Shown piece after piece: positions 12,547 to 24,409 of a DNA stretch of 64,000 nucleotides. The DNA is taken from the NCBI RefSeq assembly GCF_020184175.1, contig NC_065533.1, forward strand, positions 57,512,351 through 57,576,350. Direction: 5' to 3'. Each line of letters opens with the position of its first letter. Position 1 is the first letter of the stretch. A program made the translations under genes and the position numbers. The notes below the pieces were generated by a model. The model was given only the letters and a program-made list of their open reading frames with translations. It did no database searches and was not told where the DNA came from. This DNA is from Aphis gossypii. Taxonomy: Eukaryota > Arthropoda > Insecta > Hemiptera > Aphididae.

Positions 12547-12621
12547 TATTATAAATACTTTGACTCCAAACACGGTACTGGCGAACAAGAGAAGATGAAT
12601 GTTCACAAAACTATTGCACAT
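12547..12621 (-). CDS. Candidate signal-peptide first exon (gene unresolved)
   Basis: On the minus strand an ATG at 12621 opens a 25-codon segment with a typical secretion signal (HLLLFASTVFG preceded by a short polar start). It is followed directly by a consensus donor, ATA|GTAAGT, in phase 0. The nearest acceptor-like site (CATTCAG near 12,472) would add only FENQEKN and a stop. I could not resolve a convincing longer downstream exon. It may be a real first exon or a chance hydrophobic frame in A+T-rich DNA. Confidence 0.25.
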
Positions 12622-14034
12622 GCTCAGCTGCTGCAGTACTTACAGTGTGTTATAACTATTTATAAATATAATATAATAGTATATACTTTGTTATAAGCCA
12701 TAATGGGTTGTAACATGTCATATATTAGGAATTAGGAAGGTACATCATAAGTACATTAAAAGAAAAATGTGATTATGAATGGGGTTGTGAATTTAATGTA
12801 CTAAAAAATCTTAAAAACACATATCCAATCTCAAAAATACACTAAGAAAATTAAAAATATTTAGCAATTTAAAAATGTAAAAATTATAAAAATAAAAATT
12901 TTATTTTTAATTAGTTAACAAAAATCTGTGTGTAAAAACTGTAGCTGATGAACATTTTTGATAAAACTTAATTACAAGGAAAAAGTTATAATTAGGTCAA
13001 AAAATACCTATATTTAAAAATTAAAAATATAAAGGAAAATGTTATGCTAGATAAAAGTTTTAAAAAATAAACTGTTAGTATAATATACTAATTCAAACTT
13101 TGAGTTCAGAACATAATGTTTTACAATAAGCTATATACTTATAGGGATAGATAAACATTTCTACAAATTCACAGCCCTAACTACCTATTATATTTTAATA
13201 ATATAATTTAAAGGGTGTTTCCTATTGCATTTTTTAAACTAATTACAACTTTGGTCATTATTAGTCCTGGTGTGTTAATAAATAAAATTGAAAATTTATT
13301 TTTAATTTTATGGATTCTATGCTATGTTGGATTCTTAAATATCAAACTCATTTAATTGTGTTCATGTTGCAATAAAAATGAATAATTATTATAATTTTGT
13401 AGAATTGTACAAATAAACATTAGAATATACTTACTTATTTAAAAAAAAAAACAAATTAATTAAGTACTTGCTATTACTAGTTTCAAAGTATTCGTATTTA
13501 TTTCAAATGAAAATTCTCAGTAGTATCAAATATTGAAATTTCGATATTTTCCATTGATTCAAAATGATGTGCTTGATGATAGATACCTATTATAAACAAT
13601 GTACCAATATGATATTGTTAACTATGTTACAATGGTGCGTTACACACAGTTCAAAAACTTTCAATCGTTGTTTTCTTATTTGTAGGATTACAATATTTAT
13701 TGCTTATTGGTTAAAATATTTATAAACAAGTAAATATACATATCAGTTAAACCTTGTTAAAAGAAATATAGATTTAGTCTACATTTTAAAACTGAATATA
13801 TATTCACTGAGTTTCTGACAAATTAAATTGAACTTATTAATAAGTTATAAGTTTATTGGGTACAAATTAATATTCTACTTAATCGGCTATTTTAGTTTGT
13901 AGAAATTTGATATCTCATAATAGGTAAGTAATAATATATATATAACCATAAACTAAAATGTGACCTATTTGTATGAGTAATTAGTTTGAATTATTTCAAA
14001 AAATATATAGTTCATAGTTGTAGTAACCTGTTCA
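12622..14034. other. Intergenic, A+T-rich
   Basis: I see no gene or recognisable repeat end here, only A+T-rich unique-looking sequence. Confidence 0.4.
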
Positions 14035-14052
14035 TAGTTGTTACTGTGATAC

Positions 14053-14337
14053 CTAGTTGCTGGGTGTCTCTGTAAAATGTAAGTGGTGTTGGTATTTGTC
14101 TCGACGCTTTGAATATACCACAATATCTCTTCGTGCTCTGATATTCTATAACAAATACAATAGGTATCAGTATTAAAAATGTTAGGCCTAAAAATACAGA
14201 ATAAAAATAAGGAAGAAATTAAACATACGTAGTGAGTTGGGATGAGACCAGGTGCCATCTGCATCCGCGTATGTCAGTATCATAAGAGCAATGTGCTGTA
14301 GGCCTATAATCAACGACGACGATGGAATATCATTCAC
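14053..14337 (-). pseudogene. Damaged paralogue of the secreted-protein gene (exons 1-2 only)
   Basis: The copy of exon 1 (14337-14229) retains the hydrophobic segment and TYADADGTWSHPNS. Its initiator is GTG in place of ATG, and four extra bases stand before the GTATGT donor, shifting the phase. The copy of exon 2 (from 14145) keeps VYSKRRDKYQHHL in the original frame and ends at TAG 14055-14053. With the shifted donor, a different 38-codon frame is open. No counterpart of exons 3 and 4 is found below 14,035. It is probably a truncated, non-functional duplicate, though a rearranged transcript cannot be excluded. Confidence 0.5.
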
Positions 14338-14529
14338 AAAAAACTAACAGAACAATAAAATTACACTTTTAAATATTCTTACCATTTTATTATTTCACCT
14401 CTACTTTACAACAACCATTCACGTTTGGTCATACGTTGTTCATAATTTTGATTGACAAAGTGGTCAGTGGCGATGAAATAACGTTTTGAAATATATTGTA
14501 GGCGATCAGGTACCGTTTCAAAAATTTTA

Positions 14530-14888
14530 GGACGATTAGTGCTTGAGTCATACACGTTCTTGACGTTCTCAAATCATATCAATGATCCGTTGGATCCAAA
14601 CAAAAACTATTACAGTGTAATAATATCGCTTAAAATTAATATTTTAATTATATTTACATGTTGTTTAAGCAGAATTGTTTAGTTTTATAAATGCTTAAAG
14701 TTTGTGTGCACTAATGCACTGTGCATAGTTAGTTTAATGAAAAATCGCGTAAATTGAAAGTTTAAACTACAATTTTGTTCAAATTTTCTAAAAGTATATG
14801 CTTTTCACATAATACGAAATATTTGTTTTGATCCAATTGGGACATTTGATAAGGATTTATAACATTTGTGACGTAACACTAATCGTCC
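14530..14888. mobile_element. MITE-like insertion in duplicated copy 2
   Basis: A 359-bp segment absent from copy 1 has 12-bp inverted ends, GGACGATTAGTG at the left and CACTAATCGTCC at the right, with partial complementarity continuing inward (TTGAGTCA against TTACGTCA). The empty site in copy 1 lies at about 6,728-6,735. A target duplication cannot be defined, so the superfamily is open. Confidence 0.6.
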
Positions 14889-15279
14889 GTATTGTTTTTT
14901 TATTTTGCTTATTTTCAATACAGGTTTTTTATTAAAATTAATATTATATTCATTCGTTATTATCATTTACAATAATTATCGGTTTATCATTATTCACTAT
15001 ATTATATTGTAGTTCAAACAGATGTTTTAAATCGTGGATAGGTATCTCGAGAATAAACACTTCGTCAAACTACGGGTAAAAAGTGATATTATAATTATTG
15101 TAAATAATATGTTAAGTAAAATTCTGAAATCTTTGGGTACACATAGTAGATACACACTAATACACTATATGAAAATTTGTCCGTTTGACCGCAAGTGATA
15201 TAACATATAAAGTATACTTTTAATATTTTTCTGTTCAAAAAATTGTATTCGTACTACGTAATAGCTGTCCAAAGTTTAT

Positions 15280-18029
15280 AGATAATAAATAATAATATAC
15301 ATAAATAGTTAATAATTATCTATAAACCTTAGATAGTATTATTTCAAATTTTCTCGTTTATTCGTTCCTTATAATACTACCTATAATATTAATAAGAACT
15401 ATAATAGAAATGATTATTATAATATTTGTAGTAGGCTCGCCGACTACGCGGACATTATAATATAATAACCACTGAGACCATTTCTCCGCCAAAAGTACCA
15501 GGGCCCTATCCGATTTCGACGTATTTTGTCAGTGTGAGATATTTTAACACACCTGGCCACTTATATTAGGTACCTACGTATTTCATTCGATCTACTTACG
15601 ACCACTAATGTGGCAATATTTATTTGTAAGAAAAATCTACTAAAAATACTACGTCTACCTTACACCATATAGTAATGATAGACTATATGCCTACACATGG
15701 CGGGATAGGACTATAGGAGATCGTCAATTGAGTACTTACGATATATCTATATTCATAATAATATATACGTAAATAAATGACTAAAAATTGTGTATTTTCC
15801 TTATGGACATGAGCGAAACTACGGGCCAGGCCTGTTCTAATAAAATCGTCTAGTTTCACTTATGCTTATGGACACATTGATAAATTGATAAAGTATATAT
15901 TATTATTTTAGAAGATAATATTTATAATCAAGCACTGAGATAGATAAGAATATCAATGCTAACTATTATAGGTCTCTTGTCTCGGCTAAGAATTTTTGTT
16001 GTTTGCAATGATTTATCTTAGAATTTAAATTCAACACATAGGTACCTTCATTACAATGACACTTTATAACGATAAGTACCCTTAAGTACTCAACTGTACC
16101 TACTGTTGTACATCTGTTTACTGGTTCTCTACTTGTTCAATTTTTTTTTTTTTTTTGAAATCGTCTTATTCTAGTTTTTTTATTCATGTTTAAATAGAAT
16201 ATCAAATTATCAAAAACGATGTGTAGAAAATTGTTGTGAAATCATGTTACTTTCAAATTCTAAATTAGTATATCAAAACAGAAAAACTTACAAATCTGAA
16301 CATTTCTTAAACTAATAAGTACCTATTAACTTATTTATTATACCATAGGTATTAGTAGGCACCTATCATAAATTTATCGATATTTATATTGATTTCTTTT
16401 CGTATATATTTTAAGTTTAAATTTTGATAGATATTTGAACAAAAAAAAAAAATTATAAAATATAATATCTGACAATAATAAGTCATATATTATATATATA
16501 TATATATTATTATGTACCCAGGTATGAGTTAAATTTATCATTAATGATCATCAATATTTTTAAATCTAAATAATTTGTTATTACACTTAAAAATAAAATT
16601 ATGTTTGATTCATAATTTAATCTGTTGCATATTAATATATTATGTTCTCATCTAACAAAATGTACGCTTTATTAATTTTAAACATTTATCCCTTCTAAAT
16701 AGTAGACTGCTTACGAATTGTGTCTTGGGTTTTCTATACGACTATACTAATTGCGTCCCGATATCTGATATCAGTATTTATTATTATCCAATAAATATTA
16801 TATATATATTTATAGATATATATGACTGTTGTCTATTGAATAATACTTACTTTGAAACTTATAAAATAAATATATACGACTGTTAGTATATTATTGTGTA
16901 TTATAGCGAGCTGTATTTACTTATATATATATATATATATTATATTATATTATACATATTGTAAAAGTATATAATAGGTATACATGTGCAACGTCTGCTT
17001 AAAGGATAAATATATTAACCCGGATAAGCCTAGGAATATATTTAGATATTCAAAACACAAAGAGCCAAGTTTTATTATATTATTTATAAATACGAAATGC
17101 GAGTTATCTATGAGATGTCCATGAAAGGGCATGCGCGCATCCGTTATGGCACAGGATAGCATGGGCACCATCCTCTATAACTGCAGGGTTATCCTAGATA
17201 ACTATAAGAAGGGATAACACACTCTGGCAGAGCATTAAAAGAGTTTTGTTAATAAATAAATCATACTTACAAATATTACCAAATTGTGTGTATAAATTGT
17301 TCAATCTCAGTAGCTCATCTATCAGACCTAATTATTAGGATTTGTTACAGTAATATCGTTATAACTTATAACCATCATCCGCTGTTCTGTTTCAAAATTT
17401 ATCAAAAAATGATTTACAGTGTTGGATGTGTTTAAAAAAAACATGTAACTACCTCAGTTATATACATTAAGTTAAATTATGAAAATTAAATATTAAAAAT
17501 GACATAATATCGACCATAACCATGCAAATTATTCTGAATATATATATTTCTAAAATATTATATAAATAGACAAAAATTAAGCAATAATTTAAAACAAAAG
17601 ACGATCACTATGATGATGAGCCATCAAAACTAATTCATAGGGAGCTATTAATTTAAATTGACAACCATTTAAATTTTAAATCGTTAATTAATTAATGATT
17701 AAATGCCCAAATTAGGGTGAATCTATCAATTATCTATTATCAAAGTTAATGGTGAGAACGATTTTAGCGATGTACCCAGATGTGTCACGTGTATTTTATT
17801 TTAATAAAAATTGATTAAAAAGGTAAGCTGCAAGTGCATTGATGTAAATTATAGGATCATTAAGTGACGAGTGGAATTCGTTTTAGGTAAATCACTAGAT
17901 ATAATGGATTTTGTTAAATTTAAATTCTATGATAAACCATTGCATACGACAAAAAACAATTCCGAGCGAACAATGTTCTATGTTCTAACTATAATATTAG
18001 TATTATATTACGCATAAAAATTTTAATAT
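15280..18029. other. Gene-poor region with dispersed repeat fragments
   Basis: Mostly A+T-rich. It includes one arm of an inverted repeat pair (15480-15545), a poly(T) run at 16141, (TA)n runs near 16,490 and 16,925, and a GC-richer block at 17,095-17,215 bounded by short inverted AGTTATCTA motifs. No gene is supported. Confidence 0.4.
15480..15545 (-). repeat. Dispersed repeat, inverted partner of 18985-19062
   Basis: The reverse complement contains CTGGTACTTTTGGCGGAGAA and ATGGTCTCAGTGGT. The plus strand at 18985-19062 has CTAGTACTTTTGGCGGACAA and ATGGTCACAGTGGT. Identity is roughly 75% over about 75 bases. Confidence 0.6.
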
Positions 18030-18984
18030 TTACAATTCAGAAAGTAGTACAATTGTATTATAGTAGGTCGGGTGACCGTTCACGCTTGAACCAGTGCCCG
18101 ACATACTGCAGTCGGCAGAAGGCTGGTCGCTTAGTCTAAAGTATTTCGCACTACTATCAGAATTAATGAGGTTAAAGAAGCTGATTATTAATTTTTTTTT
18201 TTTTATTAGCTTTATGTATTTTGTTATTGTGGGTAAAAAAAAAGTCTTTGTAGAGTGCAACGTTGCGAACAGACCACGGAGCATTAGATATCGTCATTAG
18301 AATACCTACTTGTATTTGTATTTGTGTATGTAGCAGGTCTTAGCATAATTTTCCAACGCATAAGTTTATTCTAAATTCTAGTTTTTTTTCTTAAGCGTTT
18401 TAGCCTTTAGGTGTTAAAGTAATTTTCGTTATTTAAAAGTCATATTTACTTCCGAGTTTCAAGTATTTCTTAAATTAAATATTTTTCAACCAAGTCATAT
18501 ATTATATTATATAAACTGTATATGATGTATGTATACGTATCTATTGAATAAATCTTTTGTTATTTATCCGTACTATTACTATTATTAATAGTACGATGTA
18601 TTAACAAGTGTACCTGTATAGTGTGTACTTAATATACGTGACTAATGTTTTTACTTTTGTATTAAATTATAAACAATGAATTCAATTTTTAAATTTGGTT
18701 TATGAAATACATTACAATAAATATCACATAAAATACGTCTAACATTATTTTTACATAGGTGCCTACCTTTATTTATATTAATCATTTTGATTACATTGAT
18801 TAGGAGATACATTTTAATTACAACTTTAAAAATCCAGCACATAATTAGTCTTAATAATAATATTTGTAATTTAATTATTATCTATGTGACTGTGTAATGC
18901 GTATAATAAACGACAGCGTTTTGTCGAATGGTTTTCATAATATTAATTTATCGTAGTCTTTGATCATAGTCGATCTACGTTTAT

Positions 18985-19062
18985 ACTGACGAAATATACG
19001 TCCTAGTCCATGGGACCCTAGTACTTTTGGCGGACAAATGGTCACAGTGGTCACAATCTACG
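18985..19062 (+). repeat. Dispersed repeat, inverted partner of 15480-15545
   Basis: See the partner at 15480-15545. The shared core is GGGACCCTAGTACTTTTGGC. A weaker echo (GGGACCCTGGTCGTTTCGG, reverse strand) occurs near 20,650-20,668. Confidence 0.6.
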
Positions 19063-19125
19063 TAGTCCAGTTTGTCCAGTTTGTACAATACGTCAATACC
19101 TCTACGGACAACGACAACCAGTGAC

Positions 19126-19380
19126 CAGTGGCGTAATTATGGGGGGGGGGGGGTTTGGATGTCGTATCGCTCTTCTTGACCATTTTTTTTTTAAAGACTG
19201 CTTAACTTGCATTTATTTACTATCTTATTGATATGATTATATATTATTGAATATTTTGCAGTTATTTGTTTCCGCGTCATATACGTAAATACATTTATCG
19301 CACCGAAAAGAAATGCTTATGATAAATACAATTTTTTGGGGGTAGGGGATTACAGGTAAAATGTAAAAACATGACCACTG
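19126..19380. mobile_element. Non-autonomous hAT-like element
   Basis: 255-bp element starting CAGTGGCGTAATTATG, followed by a G-run, and ending CATGACCACTG. The flanking 8-mers CCAGTGAC (19118-19125) and CCACTGAC (19381-19388) match at 7 of 8 positions, as expected for an aged hAT target duplication. The inverted ends match well only over CAGTGG. No transposase is encoded. Confidence 0.6.
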
Positions 19381-20690
19381 CCACTGACTTTTATTAATAC
19401 TATGCAAACACTTATGATTATTATTATGAATTATTGATTATTGATTTAACCTAGTTAATATTGATTTGTTGAAACTTAAGTGTTGAGACATAAGTATATG
19501 ACAATACGTTAACATAATATTGTCTATGTGTATATACCTACAAATAAATATATAATACTAAATTAGTAAAGTAATAAAGTTGTGTTGAAATTTTTAGAGT
19601 TTCAAACGAAAAATGTTACAAATAGATTTATTATATATTATAATCAATAATATCATGTTTATACTTACTCAATAGTCGATTATTGTTGATAATAAAATGA
19701 TGTACACGATTAACCTAATTTTAGAAAAACTATTGATAGGTATTATAAAAATATTTACGAATCGAAAATTTTTATATTACGGACTGAAATCTTTTTTTTG
19801 TGTTGCCGAATTTGGACTTTTTTTTTGAAGTAAAATCTAAAATGTAATATGTGCGATATCAGCATCAGTTATAATATATCATATAAAAAATGTTAATGTC
19901 ACCATTAACACCTTATTTAACTTTGTTAATCAATCAAGTCCACAGGCTTACTCACTTATACTCACCCAGCCATCCTTTTAAGTATTGAAGCGATCGCATT
20001 ACCTTCGTAACACGTAATTTACGACCCGATAAATAATATCCGGCGATAGCGATAACTGCCGATAATCAGTTTTCTGGTTTTCGTGTTACCTAATACCAAT
20101 ATAATATTATAACAGTATAACACTTGGGCATGTCTACGGCTATATTAACCGTAGCTTATTTAATAAAACTAAATATGACACACACATTTGTCAAAAGTTA
20201 AAAGGCAAACAACTTTTATTATTCAATGGATATTGAATATAATAAATGTATTATAATATTTACAAACATTTATCAAAAATACGACAAAAATAATTGCAGT
20301 GTGGCGTTTTATTATTCTTAGTTTTTATTTTATATTTATTAATTAGTTTAATATTATATAATATATTTCTACACTTTGTTCATTGTTAGTCACTATCTAT
20401 TAGCACATTATTTATCATACTTACATTAAGTACGTTTTAATTTAAAATTATTTATTTCAAATGTATGCGTTATAAATCAGACTTTATATTTTACTGTACT
20501 ACACTGTCTGTTAAATTGAATTTGAAATTTTATTCAGTTAAATAAAGATTATTATTATTAATAGTAATAATAATAATAATAGTCATTCCGGAAATTCATT
20601 CACGACTATGACGTAGGATAACCTGACGTAGGAGTCATTGTTATTGCGTCCGAAACGACCAGGGTCCCATACAGTCGACGCGAGTGTTTA

Positions 20691-21053
20691 CGGAGCGGTT
20701 TAGTCGCGCGCGGTCGCGACATTCGACCGAATCGTCCGTATTTGCGGTTTGGTACACACACCCGAAACGGATTTACGAACGGATTGTGAAATAACAAATG
20801 CGCTAGAAATCCGTGACGGACGGCGGGTCTACCGCTTCGTGTGAGTGTTGTAAATTCACAATTTATTTATAGTCATTTATTTATTTATAGGTCGACCGGG
20901 ACGAGAATTATTGAGCAAGCGCGGTTCCAGACGGTGGTCTGCTATTGCCATTTCACTTGGTTTTAACACACCCATTTTGGATAGAAGTGTTTAATTTGTA
21001 AAGAAAATTCTAGGCGGATAAAAACCGCGACCGAGCGCCGACAAACCGCTCCG
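20691..21053. repeat. CpG-rich inverted repeat, foldback-like
   Basis: CGGAGCGGTTTAGTCGCGCG at 20691 is mirrored by the reverse complement of 21021-21053 (CGGAGCGGTTTGTCGGCGCT), giving arms of about 30 bp around 300 bp of sequence. The block 20,590-21,060 is far more CpG-rich than its surroundings. It may be a MITE, or a promoter island with a fortuitous repeat. No target duplication was identified. Confidence 0.5.
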
Positions 21054-21152
21054 CATGTGACCTACTATAAGCCATAAGGTTGTATAGGTATATATATATG
21101 ATTATTTGATAGCTATAATATAGTAGGTACCCAATATTGTATTACGAATGAA

Positions 21153-21774
21153 CGGTGTCGTATTTACATTTTACGGGGGGGGGAGGGATCCAGGGGAACT
21201 GGATCGGGGGGATCAAAAACCGATACATATTCCTGCAGCAGTATAGTTAAGTAGGTAATGACTAAGAAGTATAGAAATTGGTATTCTGCGTATTCTGACG
21301 AGTGATGACGGTTCCAAGTTTCGGCTAAATATAACGTGTAATTAAGGAAATAGGTTAGGGTATATACCTAGTCATCATAATTTATATCGCGCACTTCTAC
21401 AATCTGGGAACAAAAACCAAAAATCGGCGCCTAAAACCACGACTACCTCAAGATGTTCTCCTATCACAATCAAGCGAATATGAAGACCTAATTTAATTTA
21501 AATTTAATTTTAATTTACCACTAAAAATAAATACTAACCAACATTTGCTTGTATACATCATATCACTATATCACTAACAAACAATATTAGTAATTCGTAA
21601 TTTGTCATTAATTAAAAACTGTTAACAAACTTGTAATAGCATATACAATATGCTGAAACATTTTAAATTTTAATAAATAAAAAAAAAAAAAAAATTTATA
21701 TAAATAATTTAATCATGTTCAAACTCTGAACCCCCCCCCCGGCCCCCCAGACATTTTTTGAAAATACGCCACTG
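21153..21774. mobile_element. Non-autonomous hAT-like element
   Basis: 622-bp element with ends CGGTGTCGTATTT (left) and, reading inward from the right, CAGTGGCGTATTT. Flanking 8-mers CGAATGAA (21145-21152) and TGAATGAA (21775-21782) match at 7 of 8. G-runs and C-runs lie next to the two ends. No transposase frame is present. Confidence 0.6.
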
Positions 21775-21782
21775 TGAATGAA

Positions 21783-24248
21783 TTAATAGTATATAGTTAT
21801 ATTTTGTTTTTGCGATCTCGTATAATATTACGTAAACATAATAATATAACAACAAAAACGTTTAATGTTACTATTATTACGTATTATTATATTTCGTAAT
21901 ATTTCAGATAACGTATTGGTGTATTACTATTGCTTTAGTGACTTGATTTTCAATTTCTCAAACTAGTTTTGTACAAAAAGTTTGTCGTTAAAGAACAATA
22001 GTAATAATCGATAATTTCCCAGACGTGTGTATGTATGCATGCAATGATTGTATTGGTGCTAATGAGTAATGTCAATGCGTATCGACTGTATCGATAAGAT
22101 ACGGATAAGTAGGCAGGCAATTATTATGAACTATTGTAGGGAATACTATCAATAATTATTATTGTCTGTAACTGAATAGTGAATTCATTTTATATTATTG
22201 TGTTTCGTTAGAGAACACACATAGGCGGTCGTAGCCCATTCGGCTTTCGTTTTATTAAAAAAGGTCAATTTCCAAACGGCTCTCGTTTTTACAAAATTCA
22301 TTTCTATTTCATACAGACTTAAAACTGTCACAAAAGTGGTGTGGACGGTGTAGTTAAACATGTGCTGCTGCCGTGTTGATGTAAACACTGTAAACTAAAT
22401 AAAATAGAACAATTACGTATGGAAAAATCATATACTATTGTGAATTTTTTATCAAAATAATATTAAATTTTAGTGTTAAAATTTTTTCAAAAAATTGCAT
22501 GTACCTATATGTAGAAATAAAAAATATATAATAATCATAAGTACATTTACCCGTAATTTTTTTTATATAATCAATACTCAATGAAAATTTGTCAATGATG
22601 TTTCTAATAAACTCTAATAAATGTGGGTGTACTTATAGACATGAGCTTTAATTTAATTTATTCATATTGCGTAATTATTAAACTGTTAAATATCAAAACT
22701 GGCGTGGTTTAAAAATAACAAAAGAATCAGAGATCAAATGTTTTTTACAAAACGCATCATTTTATGTCGGATTTTTAAGCATTTTTATTAGTTATTATTT
22801 ATTAAGTATTTTTTATGTAGACAATCATTCAACTACCAACCACCTACCTATTAGATACCTATAAATATATGAAATATATTAACTTAACAAAATATTGGGG
22901 GGGGAACGTCTATTTACCATTTAAATCCGTCTCTGGTTTTATTACATAAACAACTAACAAGGTGATAGCGAAAATGTAAACAGTGAAAGTGAGATTCTTC
23001 GCTTAACACGCGAAGTATTGTTGACCTAATAAGCGTTTAGTAAAGATTAAAAAGAAACGTGTGTGCCACTACCACATCGCAGTACCGTCGATAGACGTTA
23101 AACATGGCTAGGTCTGACAGGAGTTTAATTACACAGTGTCGACGTGTCATAACCGAGTCAAATAGAATAACACTGCTGGTCACTCTCTGACGCGGAGAGT
23201 AAAATCAAGGAATCTTGTGACATCAATAAAATTATTTCTGTTAAGATACTTGCAGTGGCCAGTAGTTATATTATGTTAATTGGTAAAAAATTAAGATTAT
23301 CCAATTTTAATTTTTATGTGAGTTTTTGACGTTTTCGTAAATGTTTTTGAAACATAATACGAATTCAAAAGTTCATTGCAACCAATTCTTATTATTTAAT
23401 TATTGTCATTGCTTTTGTTTTGACGTGTTGTCTAATGTCTTGATGTTTTTACGTCCTCATCAATTAAACACAACGCTTCTCTGTGTTATCTAGCGCGAAG
23501 TTAAGTAAAAAAAAAAAAAGCGTAGTAGCCACGAACGTATAATAACAGGAGCCACATTTTTACCATTGAAAACCCGACTTAATTTAATTTAATCCATTGT
23601 CCAGCCCTACAGGGCAAACGGCTGAACATATTAAGTCGTATAAGGTATCAATTGATCAGGAATATTGTGAAGATGGGAACAGAGGAACTCGCAAACGGAT
23701 TAATTAGATATTTTATATGTTATAATCAAAAATTTTCAAGTACTTAGAATACCGATTTTGTGTAGGTACGCAACGAAATATGTTTGTCTTTCGATCCACC
23801 GCTTATCAATACTCACTACTCTTATCGCGACAGTGGCGGCGACGGCGACGAGACGACGCGGTCACTCGGATGCCGGTGAATAATATAATAATAACAAAAT
23901 TAATAAATTGATTTAATTTAATATAAAATATAATAATATAATAATATTATAATGCAACGATGCTAGCTGGATTATTATTGCTAATATATACACTATAATC
24001 CATAGTACCTACTATACAGTCAAATAAAATCGCGACTTATTTTTTTTTTTTTAAAAAAGCTGACATTACAATAATTGATCTTATTTGTCGTCACAGGTAC
24101 CTATTTGTAATATTATAAAATGGCATTTTACTTCGTTTCCATATTTTATCACGTCTTTTAAAGATTTAATCATTACTAAATTTATTTATTTTTAACTTGG
24201 CTTTTTTTACACGGAATTATAACGAAGTGTTTTTGATGTGATATAATG
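21783..24248. other. No gene resolved; scattered CpG-rich patches
   Basis: A+T-rich with CpG-richer patches at 22,985-23,220 and 23,820-23,880 (the latter with GGCGGCGACGGCGACGAGAC). These could be untranslated first exons of genes not otherwise visible. No coding exon can be supported. Confidence 0.35.
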
Positions 24249-24250
24249 TA

Positions 24251-24407
24251 CAGTGAAACTTTCATATCACAAACTTTCATTTAACGAAATTTTCTATTTA
24301 ACGAATTATTTTTGAGAGCCATGATCTTTATTCTGTTTATCGAATTCCTCCAAAATACAATTTTTTTTTTGTTCCCGATGAGACATCGTTAAATAGAAGT
24401 TTCACTG
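24251..24407. mobile_element. pogo/mariner-like MITE
   Basis: 157-bp element with inverted ends CAGTGAAACTTTC and, inward from the right, CAGTGAAACTTCTATTTAACG. It is flanked on both sides by the dinucleotide TA (24249-24250 and 24408-24409), the Tc1/mariner/pogo target. The interior also contains TATTTAACGAA repeats. It is too short to encode a transposase. Confidence 0.75.
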
Positions 24408-24409
24408 TA

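Larger units (their letters stand above)
14035..15279. repeat. Duplicated segment, copy 2, with insertion
   Basis: Direct, diverged copy of 6240-7097 (roughly 85-90% identical outside gaps, by eye). It is about 360 bp longer because of an insertion at 14530-14888 with inverted ends. Collinearity runs from the exon-2-like block through the shared CTCGAGAATAAACACTTCG block to about 15,279. Confidence 0.85.

Noticed and set aside
13965..14264. 99-codon minus-strand frame and its counterpart at 6189-6386
   Set aside because: These overlap exon 2 of the secreted-protein gene in another frame and cross the intron. Differences between the copies do not favour third positions in this frame.
16950..17171. 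73-codon minus-strand frame with mixed composition at its start
   Set aside because: Only the first 27 codons look unusual and they lie in a small GC-rich inverted-repeat patch. No acceptor or family match was convincing.
22185..22388. 67-codon minus-strand frame
   Set aside because: The composition is somewhat coding-like but there is no domain, splice context or second copy to support it.
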